DNA from: Hankyongella sp964404985
GTDB lineage: Bacteria > Pseudomonadota > Alphaproteobacteria > Sphingomonadales > Sphingomonadaceae
Reading direction: 5' to 3'
DNA: 7,777 bases
Assembly (NCBI GenBank): GCA_964404985.1
Contig: CAYOMD010000046.1
Span: 1-7,777, forward strand
Shown: piece by piece, positions 1 through 5,071 of the stretch
Layout: each line of letters opens with the position of its first letter
Position numbering within the stretch: position 1 is the first letter of the stretch
The notes under the pieces: generated by a model
The model's database searches: none
Seen by the model: the letters and a program-made list of their open reading frames with translations, nothing else
What the model was told of the DNA's origin: nothing
Program-made: the position numbers and the translations under genes

Positions 1-6
1 CCTGAG

Positions 7-25
7 CGCCGCTCGCAAAGCGGCG
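7..25. repeat. GC-rich hairpin at left edge
   Basis: A 7-bp perfect stem (CGCCGCT at 7-13, AGCGGCG at 19-25) with a 5-nt loop. No T-run follows on either strand, so it is not a convincing intrinsic terminator. A second small hairpin (2402-2415) stands in the same place relative to the related sequence at 2421, which is why it is recorded. Confidence 0.4.
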
Positions 26-30
26 TCGAT

Positions 31-75
31 GGGCCGGGGTGACAACGTTTCTATGGGTTTCAATCAGTGCTTCTT
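31..75 (+). repeat. diverged direct repeat, left copy (partner 2421-2460)
   Basis: Positions 31-47 match 2421-2437 at 13 of 17 bases, sharing CCGGGGT and ACAA. Positions 61-75 match 2447-2460 at 12 of 14 bases with one gap. The parts lie in the same order and similar spacing, and each is preceded by a short hairpin. The two copies bracket the whole repeat/RHS region. They may be remnants of a common sequence that follows each RHS tip/immunity module, but the similarity is partial and could be chance. Confidence 0.3.
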
Positions 76-121
76 GGTATGAGGTCAGGGCTGGTGGATG
101 CCAGCACTGGTATTCCCGTTG

Positions 122-164
122 ACGCAATAGCCCGCTTGCCGAAGTGGGCTTTCTGGTATTGCGT
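122..164. repeat. nested two-part hairpin (REP-like)
   Basis: The outer arms ACGCAATA (122-129) and TATTGCGT (157-164) are exact reverse complements. Inside them, AGCCCGCTT (129-137) pairs with AAGTGGGCT (142-150) with one G:T pair and a GCCG loop. A 6-nt bulge (151-156) sits on the right side. Such imperfect long palindromes are the usual shape of REP sequences mobilised by Y1 transposases, and a Y1 remnant lies 340 bp away. A structured RNA or weak terminator cannot be excluded. Apart from this, the left repeat and the edge hairpin, I see no gene in 1-197. Confidence 0.45.
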
Positions 165-197
165 GTATTCAGTAGACTGGCACTGTAATTCCAGATA

Positions 198-237
198 AGT
201 GAATAATGTGCGTGTCACCGTAATTGGCACCGTAATT
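198..237 (+). repeat. repeat copy A
   Basis: First of four copies of a repeat with the core GTGCGTGTCACCGTAATT, preceded by AGTGAATAAT. The 28 bases 198-225 are the exact reverse complement of 487-514 (copy B). One extra subunit, CACCGTAATT, follows at 228-237 on the inner side. A degenerate unit (CACTGTAATT, 181-190) lies just outside. Confidence 0.85.
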
Positions 238-280
238 GAATTGTATCTCAAGCCGTCAAAAGCCCATGCGAGTAAAGACA

Positions 281-463
281 ATGCGAGTAAAAATACAAAA
301 GCATATTTTTTATGTAACAATCATAATTTTGCTAGGTATCGGCTCAGTCGCCAATTTTTTCAGGAATGATCGTGAATCGCAGGTCGTTTCTATAGTTTCA
401 GTAGTAATAATGATGATTTTTAATTTTATCTCATACTACAGATCGAATCGAGAACTACCCTAG
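281..463 (+). CDS. tiny two-helix membrane protein (segment A-B)
   Basis: A 60-residue protein from ATG 281. It has a short basic N-terminus (MRVKIQKH) and two hydrophobic stretches, about residues 9-27 (HIFYVTIIILLGIGSVANF) and 35-53 (a V/I/M/F-rich run), with a charged loop RNDRES between them. This predicts a two-pass inner-membrane hairpin. The frame is also open from ATG 266 and a TTG at 236. I chose 281 because the bases before it (GAGTAAAG) are the more purine-rich, but a near-exact 15-base tandem duplication (266-280, 281-295) makes the choice uncertain. The gene is AT-rich, unlike the integrases and the nas genes, and fills most of the space between repeats A and B. I do not recognise a family. 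Small two-helix proteins are known as immunity proteins against membrane-active toxins, and an RHS tip lies downstream, so an orphan immunity role is an inference only. Confidence 0.5.
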   Translation: MRVKIQKHIFYVTIIILLGIGSVANFFRNDRESQVVSIVSVVIMMIFNFISYYRSNRELP

Positions 464-477
464 AGCAGTTTTCGGGC

Positions 478-514
478 AATTACGGCAATTACGGTGACAC
501 GCACATTATTCACT
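478..514 (-). repeat. repeat copy B, inverted relative to A
   Basis: Bases 487-514 are the exact reverse complement of copy A's 198-225. An extra AATTACGG subunit lies on the inner side (478-485). Its outer end overlaps the end of the transposase remnant and supplies that frame's stop codon (506-508). Confidence 0.85.
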
Positions 515-658
515 GTTCGCGGCCAGTGCTGCGTCTTTCAGCAGATCGAGATAAAGTGCATAGTCCCCGTCTTCGAAGAAGGTTCGCTCCCGCCGGTTGC
601 TGCGTTGCGTGATGTGATGCGGGTGTCCGGGAAGCACAATGCGAGGAAGGCGAGCCAT
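506..658 (-). pseudogene. Y1 (REP-associated, IS200-like) transposase, N-terminal remnant
   Basis: Reading minus from ATG 658 gives a 50-residue frame. It begins MARLPRIVLPGHPHHITQRS, continues NRRERTFFEDGDYALYLDLL and ends AANSE at a TAA. This is the recognisable N-terminus of the Y1 single-strand transposases (RAYT/TnpA-REP group), which are normally several times longer. The later HUH motif (usually in MPNHVH-type context) and the catalytic tyrosine are missing, so the product cannot be active. The break coincides with repeat B: the last codons AGT GAA TAA are the outer bases of the repeat. I did not find the missing C-terminal part to the left of copy A. The conventional RGNRR reads RSNRR here. 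Confidence 0.85.
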
Positions 659-667
659 CGCAAGGTC

Positions 668-696
668 TATAGACACCAGGCAGCAGGGTGTCTATA
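668..696. repeat. 10-bp palindrome upstream of the transposase remnant
   Basis: TATAGACACC (668-677) and GGTGTCTATA (687-696) are exact reverse complements around a 9-nt loop. The palindrome sits between the remnant's start codon (658) and repeat C (700). REP-type palindromes beside their Y1 transposase gene are characteristic of that family. Confidence 0.75.
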
Positions 697-698
697 AT
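670..698 (+). promoter_or_regulatory. candidate sigma-70-type promoter reading to the 48-aa gene
   Basis: TAGACA (670-675), 17 bases, then TATAAT (693-698) form a near-consensus pair on the plus strand, about 105 bases before ATG 807. Because the sequence is palindromic, the minus strand also shows TAGACA (694-689), 17 bases, TATAGA (671-666). That would start transcription almost at the ATG of the transposase remnant (658). This is a prediction from the boxes alone, and alphaproteobacterial promoters are often less consensus-like. Confidence 0.4.
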
Positions 699-699
699 A

Positions 700-753
700 A
701 GTGAATTATGTGCGTGTCACCGTAATTGCACCCACCGTAATTGCACCGTAATT
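700..753 (+). repeat. repeat copy C
   Basis: Bases 700-727 match copy A's 198-225 with one change (A to T at 707). Two further CACCGTAATT subunits follow on the inner side (733-742 and 744-753), one more than copy A has. Confidence 0.85.
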
Positions 754-806
754 GCCAATACGCCCTCTTTGTACAGTCTTGGCTGTAAGAAATAGGTAGC
801 CTCGAT

Positions 807-953
807 ATGAAACCATGGATGTCTTGGCTGCTTTTTTTTGCGACATGTACATTTCTAGCTTATGCTCTCGCGAAGGGATGGCCATCACGGGTCTTGCTAT
901 TTCTGCTAATGTTTTTGCCCATCACAATTTGGGTTTCGCGAAAACTGAAATAG
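807..953 (+). CDS. tiny two-helix membrane protein (segment C-D)
   Basis: A 48-residue protein from ATG 807 to TAG 951-953. The frame is closed upstream by a TAA at 786-788, so this ATG is the natural start, with a weak AGG-type ribosome site at 794-796. It has a short N-terminus (MKPWMSW), a hydrophobic stretch at about residues 8-22 (LLFFATCTFLAYALA), a short KGWPSR loop and a second hydrophobic stretch at about 29-43, ending in basic SRKLK. This predicts two membrane helices. It shares this architecture, but no obvious residue identity, with the 60-aa protein in segment A-B, and it occupies the same position between inverted repeats. No family recognised. An orphan immunity protein of the RHS locus is one inference; a chance frame in AT-rich DNA is less likely given two such cases. 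Confidence 0.5.
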   Translation: MKPWMSWLLFFATCTFLAYALAKGWPSRVLLFLLMFLPITIWVSRKLK

Positions 954-975
954 TTAAATCACGTTGGCACAATTG

Positions 976-1025
976 AATTACGGTGACACGAATTACGGGA
1001 ATTACGGTGACACGCACATTATTCA
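976..1025 (-). repeat. repeat copy D, inverted relative to C
   Basis: Bases 1000-1025 are the 26-base reverse complement of copy A's core; the outermost bases differ (TC instead of CT). Two inner subunits precede it: AATTACGGTGACACG (976-990) and AATTACGGG (991-999). The first includes the GTGACACG extension, as if a longer piece of the core had been duplicated. Confidence 0.85.
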
Positions 1026-1044
1026 TCAAATCCCGTCGCCTTTG

Positions 1045-1063
1045 AATTGCGGTGCCAGTTTAC
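1045..1063 (-). repeat. possible degenerate repeat copy E
   Basis: AATTGCGGTGCCA agrees with AATTACGGTGACA of the core at 11 of 13 bases, after which the sequence departs. It lies just before the RHS fragment and may mark the join between the repeat nest and the RHS tip. Nothing else is recognisable in 1026-1093. Confidence 0.3.
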
Positions 1064-1093
1064 GGAACATCCGGGATAAGGCAGGGTTGTTGA

Positions 1094-1993
1094 GTGTCTG
1101 GTGCGTTCCATCCCGTTGTGTCGAGGCCCTTGCGGCGCTGGCTGCATGCGGACGAGCGCGGGTCTGTGGTGGCGGAGAGCGATGCGTCGGGCCAGGCGGT
1201 TGCGACCTATGCCTACGGGCCGTGGGGGGAGCTGGACACGACCGCCGGCGGGCGGTTCCGCTACACCGGGCAGGCGCTGATCCCGGAGCTGGGGCTCTAT
1301 TATTACAAGGCGCGGATGTATTCCGCCTACCTCGGCCGCTTTCTGCAGACGGACCCGGCAGGCTACGCCGACGGCCTCAACCTCTACGCCTATGCCGGCG
1401 GCGACCCCATCAACGCCACAGACCCCAGCGGGTTGGAGGATGAGTATTTTTTAGAGACTATTTTTGTCTTAGGGAACAAACAGAAACAGGAGCCCCTGTT
1501 TGTCGGCCTTACCATAACCGGCGGCAGCCACTTTAATTTCGGCGGCAGCGATCTGAATGAGCGCTCGGAAGAACTGGATACGATCGTCGTCAGGGGGAAG
1601 AAGGAGAAGCCGCAAAGTGATAAGCCAAATGTTCTTGAGAGAGCTGGGCAATGCGCGCTCGACCATTATGGCTTGAATTTGGCACTTGGCGGATCAGGAG
1701 GCGCCTTAGCTGCTGCTGGCGCTAATGTGATCGAGACTAGAGGTAAGTTTGCTGGCGCAACTCCGGGCACATCTTGGGCTGGGCGAGCTGCAAGCGCAAT
1801 TTACGGCGATGCCAAGATGGCCGTTAAGCTCCCAACACTCACCGGATTTCCCGGAATTGGTAATGGTCTAAAGCTCTCATCCACCCTAAGCGCGGCGAAG
1901 TTTGCTGGTAGAGCCGTTCCAGTATTTGGTTACGCGCTTCTCGCTGCAGACGCCCTTGCCATTGGTATCTGCACGGTGAACAGCGGTGAGTAA
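1094..1993 (+). CDS. 5'-truncated orphan RHS tip: RHS core end plus variable toxin-like C-terminus
   Basis: RHS proteins are large YD-repeat shells that end in a conserved core followed by a variable toxin domain. Residues 14-114 of this frame are the core end: RRWLHADERGSVVAESD, then RFRYTGQ, then YYYKARMYSAYLGRFLQTDP (69-88), NLYAYAGGDPIN and the closing DPSGL (110-114). The shell normally in front (over 1000 residues) is absent. The frame is closed by a TGA at 1091-1093 and the GTG 1094 start has no good ribosome site, so this is a displaced tip that may be silent unless joined to a full RHS gene. The C-terminal part (115-299) has an LDTIVVRGKK segment (161-170), a glycine/alanine-rich hydrophobic stretch (about 191-213) and a final hydrophobic stretch (about 271-295). 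No nuclease motif is seen, so a membrane-active toxin is plausible but unproven. Confidence 0.8.
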   Translation: MSGAFHPVVSRPLRRWLHADERGSVVAESDASGQAVATYAYGPWGELDTTAGGRFRYTGQALIPELGLYYYKARMYSAYLGRFLQTDPAGYADGLNLYAYAGGDPINATDPSGLEDEYFLETIFVLGNKQKQEPLFVGLTITGGSHFNFGGSDLNERSEELDTIVVRGKKEKPQSDKPNVLERAGQCALDHYGLNLALGGSGGALAAAGANVIETRGKFAGATPGTSWAGRAASAIYGDAKMAVKLPTLTGFPGIGNGLKLSSTLSAAKFAGRAVPVFGYALLAADALAIGICTVNSGE

Positions 1994-2399
1994 ATTTGCC
2001 GTATACCGCTTCATTGCGCCGTTTAGATCGCGACTGCAGGGTCGCCTTAGAAAGGGGCGACCGCACGTAACTGCAGAGACATTCGCGAGCCAGCTTAATG
2101 GGCAACCAGATATTGCAGTTGCGCTTTGGGAAACGCTGCGAGAGCAGGCTTTCGTTCGGGATTTCAGACCTGAAGCTGATGACGATCTCTACAAAGTCTT
2201 TGCGATGGACCCTGAGATCGTGCGGGATGAGCTTATCGAGGTGCTCTTGGCCAAGCTCGAACTGAATGTAAGCGGCATTGATTTTACCGGTTTTGACTTC
2301 GCCTCGATCAAGACGCCAAGGGATGCAAGTAATTTTGTTGCCAAAGTGGCAAAGGTCCAAGGTGACGCGATTAAGCAGCGAATGTGTGATCTGGTTTAG
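1986..2399 (+). CDS. acyl-carrier-like protein (possibly DUF1493-related), candidate immunity protein
   Basis: A 137-residue protein from GTG 1986, overlapping the end of the RHS frame by 8 bases. A GGTGA ribosome site lies at 1975-1979, so translation is probably coupled. The first 35 residues are basic (RFIAPFRSRLQGRLRKGR). Residues about 61-120 resemble the acyl carrier protein fold: an acidic turn EADDDLY, a helix DELIEVLLAKLELNV, then SIKTPRDASNFV, which matches the last ACP helix region. The serine that carries phosphopantetheine in true ACPs (in the DSL motif) is not present; the aligned residues are about PEI. The NVSGIDFTGFDF segment suggests the DUF1493 group, recalled rather than searched. 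Placement directly after an RHS tip is where cognate immunity genes sit, so immunity is the best guess. A cofactor-free adaptor for the toxin is an alternative. Confidence 0.65.
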   Translation: MSKFAVYRFIAPFRSRLQGRLRKGRPHVTAETFASQLNGQPDIAVALWETLREQAFVRDFRPEADDDLYKVFAMDPEIVRDELIEVLLAKLELNVSGIDFTGFDFASIKTPRDASNFVAKVAKVQGDAIKQRMCDLV

Positions 2400-2401
2400 T
2401 G

Positions 2402-2415
2402 AGTGCTTTCGCACT
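2402..2415. repeat. small hairpin after the ACP-like gene
   Basis: AGTGC (2402-2406) and GCACT (2411-2415) form a 5-bp stem with a TTTC loop, two bases after the stop codon. No T-run follows, so terminator function is doubtful. Confidence 0.35.
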
Positions 2416-2420
2416 GTGCA

Positions 2421-2460
2421 GGACCGGGGTCACAAGCTCTGCCGACCATTCAGGCTCCTT
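2421..2460 (+). repeat. diverged direct repeat, right copy (partner 31-75)
   Basis: GGACCGGGGTCACAAGC (2421-2437) matches 31-47 at 13 of 17 bases, and CATTCAGGCTCCTT (2447-2460) matches 61-75 at 12 of 14 with one gap. It follows the ACP-like gene and a hairpin, as the left copy follows a hairpin. Confidence 0.3.
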
Positions 2461-2478
2461 CACCGGATCGTGACCCGG
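2424..2478. repeat. spaced inverted repeat upstream of the recombinases
   Basis: CCGGGGTCAC (2424-2433) and GTGACCCGG (2470-2478) are reverse complements apart from one extra G, with 36 bases between. Paired inverted binding sites of this kind can be recombinase arm or core sites, or an operator. The position just ahead of the first recombinase gene suits either role. No function is shown by sequence. Confidence 0.4.
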
Positions 2479-2524
2479 AAATGGGTAACTTGACGGCACA
2501 CCCTATGCGGTAAACCGCGCTTCT

Positions 2525-3838
2525 ATGGGAAAAACTGCAATAAAATCAGTGCGAGTGTTCAATAATGCGCTCGGCAGATCGGTAGCCGTTGATGGCTATG
2601 CGGTCCCCAATAATTCGCAGAATTTCGGGACTTTAGCTGGCAGTTCTGATATTCCTGATGGCCATATGGTCCCCGCAGCAAAAAAGCAGGGCAACAGAGC
2701 CTTTCTCGACGGCAATTTCGCACGCCGGAATCTGCCGCTGAAGGCGAACGAATATTGCATCTGGGACACCGAGCTGGCGGGCTTCGGATTGCGGATTCGC
2801 CCGACCGGCAACTACTACTGGTTTGTGCGGCTACGCCATCGCGGCAAGCATCGGCGGATCACGCTTGGAAAGACGACCGACCTTGATGCTGCGCTGGCCC
2901 GCTCGCAGGCGCGCCGATTGCTCGCCGAGGTGGCGCTGGACGGTTTGCCCAAGCGGGTGGTGGTGCGGTCAACGCCGACCATGACCGATTTCGTGGCGAC
3001 CTATTTCGAGGATCTGTCGCGCGTCTGGAAAGCCTCGACCGCAAAACGCAACGCCGATGCCTGGCGCTGCGATCTGGCACCGCACTTCGGGGATATTCTG
3101 GTGGCTGACGTCACCAAGGCAGATGTCGTGCGCTGGCGTGATGCTTTTGCAGGCGAACGCGAGGCACGATACAACCGCGCGATACCCGTGCTGGCAGCGC
3201 TGCTGAACTATGCCGAGGCGTTGAAGATGCGCCGCAAGGGCTCCAATCCGTGCCGCGGTATGCCACGCTACAAGCGGCAAGCGATGGAGCGGTATCTTAC
3301 GCCTCGCGAATACGCGCGCGTCGGCGCTGAGCTGCGCGCGCAAGAGGCCGAGTTTCCGGCACAGGTCGCGATCCTTCGGCTGCTTCTTTTCACCGGGGCG
3401 CGTCGCGGGGAGATCGAGGGGCTGCGATGGGACTGGGTCAAGCCGCCCCGGCTTGTCCTGCCTGATAGCAAGACCGGCCCGAAGGTGATCTGGCTGAACA
3501 GCCAGGCATTGGCGGTCCTTGAAGGCGTCGACCGAGTTCCGGATTGTCCGCTTGTGTTCCCTGATCGTAAGGGCAAAAATCCGATTGACATTGGGGCTTG
3601 GTGGGAAAAATTTCGGCGCCGCTGCGCCTTGCCCGATGTACGTCTGCATGATCTTCGCCACAGCTTTGCCTCGACCGCGATCATGGACGATGTGCCGCTT
3701 GCCACGATCGGGAAGCTGCTGGGTCATGTGCTGCCCGAAACGACCGCCAAATACGCGCATCTGGCCGACGAGATCGTCGCAGACGCGGCCAAGCGCATTT
3801 CCGGCTCTCTAGCTAACTCGCTGGGGCTGCACGCATGA
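2525..3838 (+). CDS. tyrosine recombinase (integrase) 1 of a tandem pair
   Basis: A phage-type tyrosine site-specific recombinase. After an N-terminal arm-binding-like region (YCIWDTELAGFGLRIRPTGN, about 77-96, then RRITLGKTTDLDAALA) comes a core-binding domain (about 150-240) and the catalytic domain. The full active-site set is visible: R293 in TGARRGEI, K316 in DSKTGPK, H375 and R378 in LHDLRH, H401 in LLGH, and the nucleophile Y410 in KYAH. It should be catalytically competent. The ATG at 2525 gives 437 residues, but the first 47 are AT-rich and unlike the family. ATG 2666 (residue 48) would give 390 residues, close to the partner's 398, and is a credible alternative; neither has a clear ribosome site. 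It overlaps the next recombinase by ATGA, so the two are probably made together. Confidence 0.93.
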   Translation: MGKTAIKSVRVFNNALGRSVAVDGYAVPNNSQNFGTLAGSSDIPDGHMVPAAKKQGNRAFLDGNFARRNLPLKANEYCIWDTELAGFGLRIRPTGNYYWFVRLRHRGKHRRITLGKTTDLDAALARSQARRLLAEVALDGLPKRVVVRSTPTMTDFVATYFEDLSRVWKASTAKRNADAWRCDLAPHFGDILVADVTKADVVRWRDAFAGEREARYNRAIPVLAALLNYAEALKMRRKGSNPCRGMPRYKRQAMERYLTPREYARVGAELRAQEAEFPAQVAILRLLLFTGARRGEIEGLRWDWVKPPRLVLPDSKTGPKVIWLNSQALAVLEGVDRVPDCPLVFPDRKGKNPIDIGAWWEKFRRRCALPDVRLHDLRHSFASTAIMDDVPLATIGKLLGHVLPETTAKYAHLADEIVADAAKRISGSLANSLGLHA

Positions 3839-5031
3839 CCGCGCTGGGGCTTAAGCAGGTCGTCGAAGAGGCGCTGGCGCGGGTCGGCGCTGACATCAAC
3901 CTGATCCGCATCCCCAGAGGCAAGCCACGTACGACAACCTGGCTCGGGATCGAGCATGGGTTCGGCATCCGGCACTACGCCTCTGGCCGCAACGTCTACA
4001 TCGTGCAGACGCGGATGGGTGGCAAGCTGCGGACGGTGACGCTGGGGCCAGCGTCGGTTTTGACACGCGCGCAGGCGACGCAGGTGGCGCGGATTGTGCT
4101 GGCATATGCGCGTGTGGGTCAGGATCCGGCGAGTGAGCGCAAGCGCATCCGGTCGGCCCCGCGCTACAGCGATTTTCTCGACGAGTTCTGGGAAAAGTGG
4201 GGGACCCGCTGGACGCCAAAAACATGGAACGTGAATGCCAGCTACCGCCGCCTCTACCTGCAAGATGCTTTTCAGGGCCTGTGTATAGACGAGCTGAACG
4301 AGGAGCATGTCACGCGCTGGTTCGCCGAGGTCAACCGCCAGACCGGGCCAGGTGCCGCGAACATGACGCTGGCGCTTCTGAACTCAATGCTGAACAAGGC
4401 GGAGGTCTGGGGCTACAGGCTCGAGAACACCAATCCGTGCCGTGCCGTGCGCATGAACCGCCGCAACCACCTGAAGCGCTTCCTCTCGGACGAAGAAATG
4501 CAGCGCCTTGGGGCAGTGCTGGCCAAGGAGCGCGCCAGCGACAAGCCAATGCGGGCGCTCGCGGCAAAGGCGGTGACCCTGCTGGCGCTGACAGGGTGTC
4601 GCCGGGGGGAAATTCTCGGTCTGCATTGGCAAGACATTCACGGCATCCGCCTGAAGCTCCGCCACGGCAAGACGGGGCCGCGCATGGTGTGGATGGGAGA
4701 CGACGCGCGCGCCGTATTAAATACGTGTCCGCGCTACAAGGACGTTCCCTGGGTGTTCTGGAATCCAACCTTGAGCCAGCCCGTCAAGGACTTGCATAAG
4801 TACTGGAATAAGTTTCGCGACGACGCTGGCCTTCGCGATTTCCGCCTCCACGACCTGCGTCATAACTTCGCGAGCCATGCTGCGATGAACAAGGAGACGC
4901 TCCCGATGATCGGGCGTCTGCTTGGCCATGCTCGCGTTCAGTCCACAGCCCGCTATGCCCATCTCGATGACGGACACGCGCTGGAAGCGGCGGAACAGAT
5001 TGGTGCAGCTGTGGAGCGCATGCTGGGATGA
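3835..5031 (+). CDS. tyrosine recombinase (integrase) 2 of a tandem pair
   Basis: A 398-residue tyrosine recombinase whose ATG lies inside the stop codon of the first (ATGA at 3835-3838), a classic sign of coupled translation. The arm-binding-like region has WLGIEHGFGIRHYASGRN and RTVTLGPASVLTRAQA (about 41-83). The core-binding region follows (about 105-205), ending in NTNPCRAVRM, which parallels GSNPCRGMPR in recombinase 1. Catalytic residues are complete: R256 in TGCRRGEI, K279 in RHGKTGPR, H339 and R342 in LHDLRH, H365 in LLGH and Y374 in RYAH. The shared layout marks the two as diverged paralogues that may act together, each on one half of a target. Adjacent recombinase pairs and trios (the RIT type) are known as self-contained mobile modules. 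No third recombinase follows, since mobA lies 166 bp away on the other strand. Confidence 0.95.
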   Translation: MTALGLKQVVEEALARVGADINLIRIPRGKPRTTTWLGIEHGFGIRHYASGRNVYIVQTRMGGKLRTVTLGPASVLTRAQATQVARIVLAYARVGQDPASERKRIRSAPRYSDFLDEFWEKWGTRWTPKTWNVNASYRRLYLQDAFQGLCIDELNEEHVTRWFAEVNRQTGPGAANMTLALLNSMLNKAEVWGYRLENTNPCRAVRMNRRNHLKRFLSDEEMQRLGAVLAKERASDKPMRALAAKAVTLLALTGCRRGEILGLHWQDIHGIRLKLRHGKTGPRMVWMGDDARAVLNTCPRYKDVPWVFWNPTLSQPVKDLHKYWNKFRDDAGLRDFRLHDLRHNFASHAAMNKETLPMIGRLLGHARVQSTARYAHLDDGHALEAAEQIGAAVERMLG

Positions 5032-5071
5032 GGATGTACGCCATCGATTCGCATGGAGGGGAGCTTCGTCT

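Larger units (their letters stand above)
198..1025. mobile_element. nest of inverted repeats with Y1-transposase remnant and two small-gene segments
   Basis: Repeats A, B, C and D alternate in orientation. They define segments A-B (317 bp) and C-D (326 bp), each holding one small membrane-protein gene, and a middle segment B-C (241 bp from inner edge to inner edge) holding the transposase remnant and a palindrome. Two readings fit: two IR-bounded gene segments flanking old transposase DNA, or a MITE-like relic of a Y1 element (B to C) plus further repeat copies. No intact transposase is present, so any movement would need help from elsewhere in the genome. Confidence 0.5.

Noticed and set aside
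60..320. An 86-codon minus-strand open frame across repeat A
   Set aside because: It crosses the repeat and the start of the 60-aa gene on the opposite strand, has no family motif, and the repeat interrupts it in an arbitrary place.
494..697. A plus-strand open frame across the transposase remnant
   Set aside because: The minus frame there is a clear match to the Y1 transposase N-terminus, so this is its antisense.
198..1025. CRISPR array
   Set aside because: The repeats alternate in orientation and enclose about 300-bp coding segments, and the short AATTACGG units have no regular unique spacers.
198..1025. Integron gene cassettes with attC sites
   Set aside because: The flanking repeats are near-identical simple inverted repeats on both sides of each gene, unlike the variable imperfect hairpins of attC, and no integron-type integrase with its extra domain is seen.
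964..1443. A 159-codon plus-strand open frame starting inside repeat D
   Set aside because: It begins with the repeat read as NYGD units and then runs out of frame over the RHS core; the residues are the arginine/alanine-rich type expected from GC-rich shadow reading.
1839..2414. A 191-codon minus-strand frame opposite the ACP-like gene
   Set aside because: No recognisable motif, and it overlaps two plus-strand genes that have clear family patterns and coupled starts.
2969..3760. Long minus-strand frames opposite the recombinases (also 3724-4308 and 4331-4768)
   Set aside because: They are antisense to complete recombinase catalytic domains and have low-complexity R/A/P-rich products.
2525..5031. 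A three-recombinase (RIT) element
   Set aside because: Only two recombinase genes are present; mobA on the other strand follows after 166 bp and the ACP-like gene precedes.
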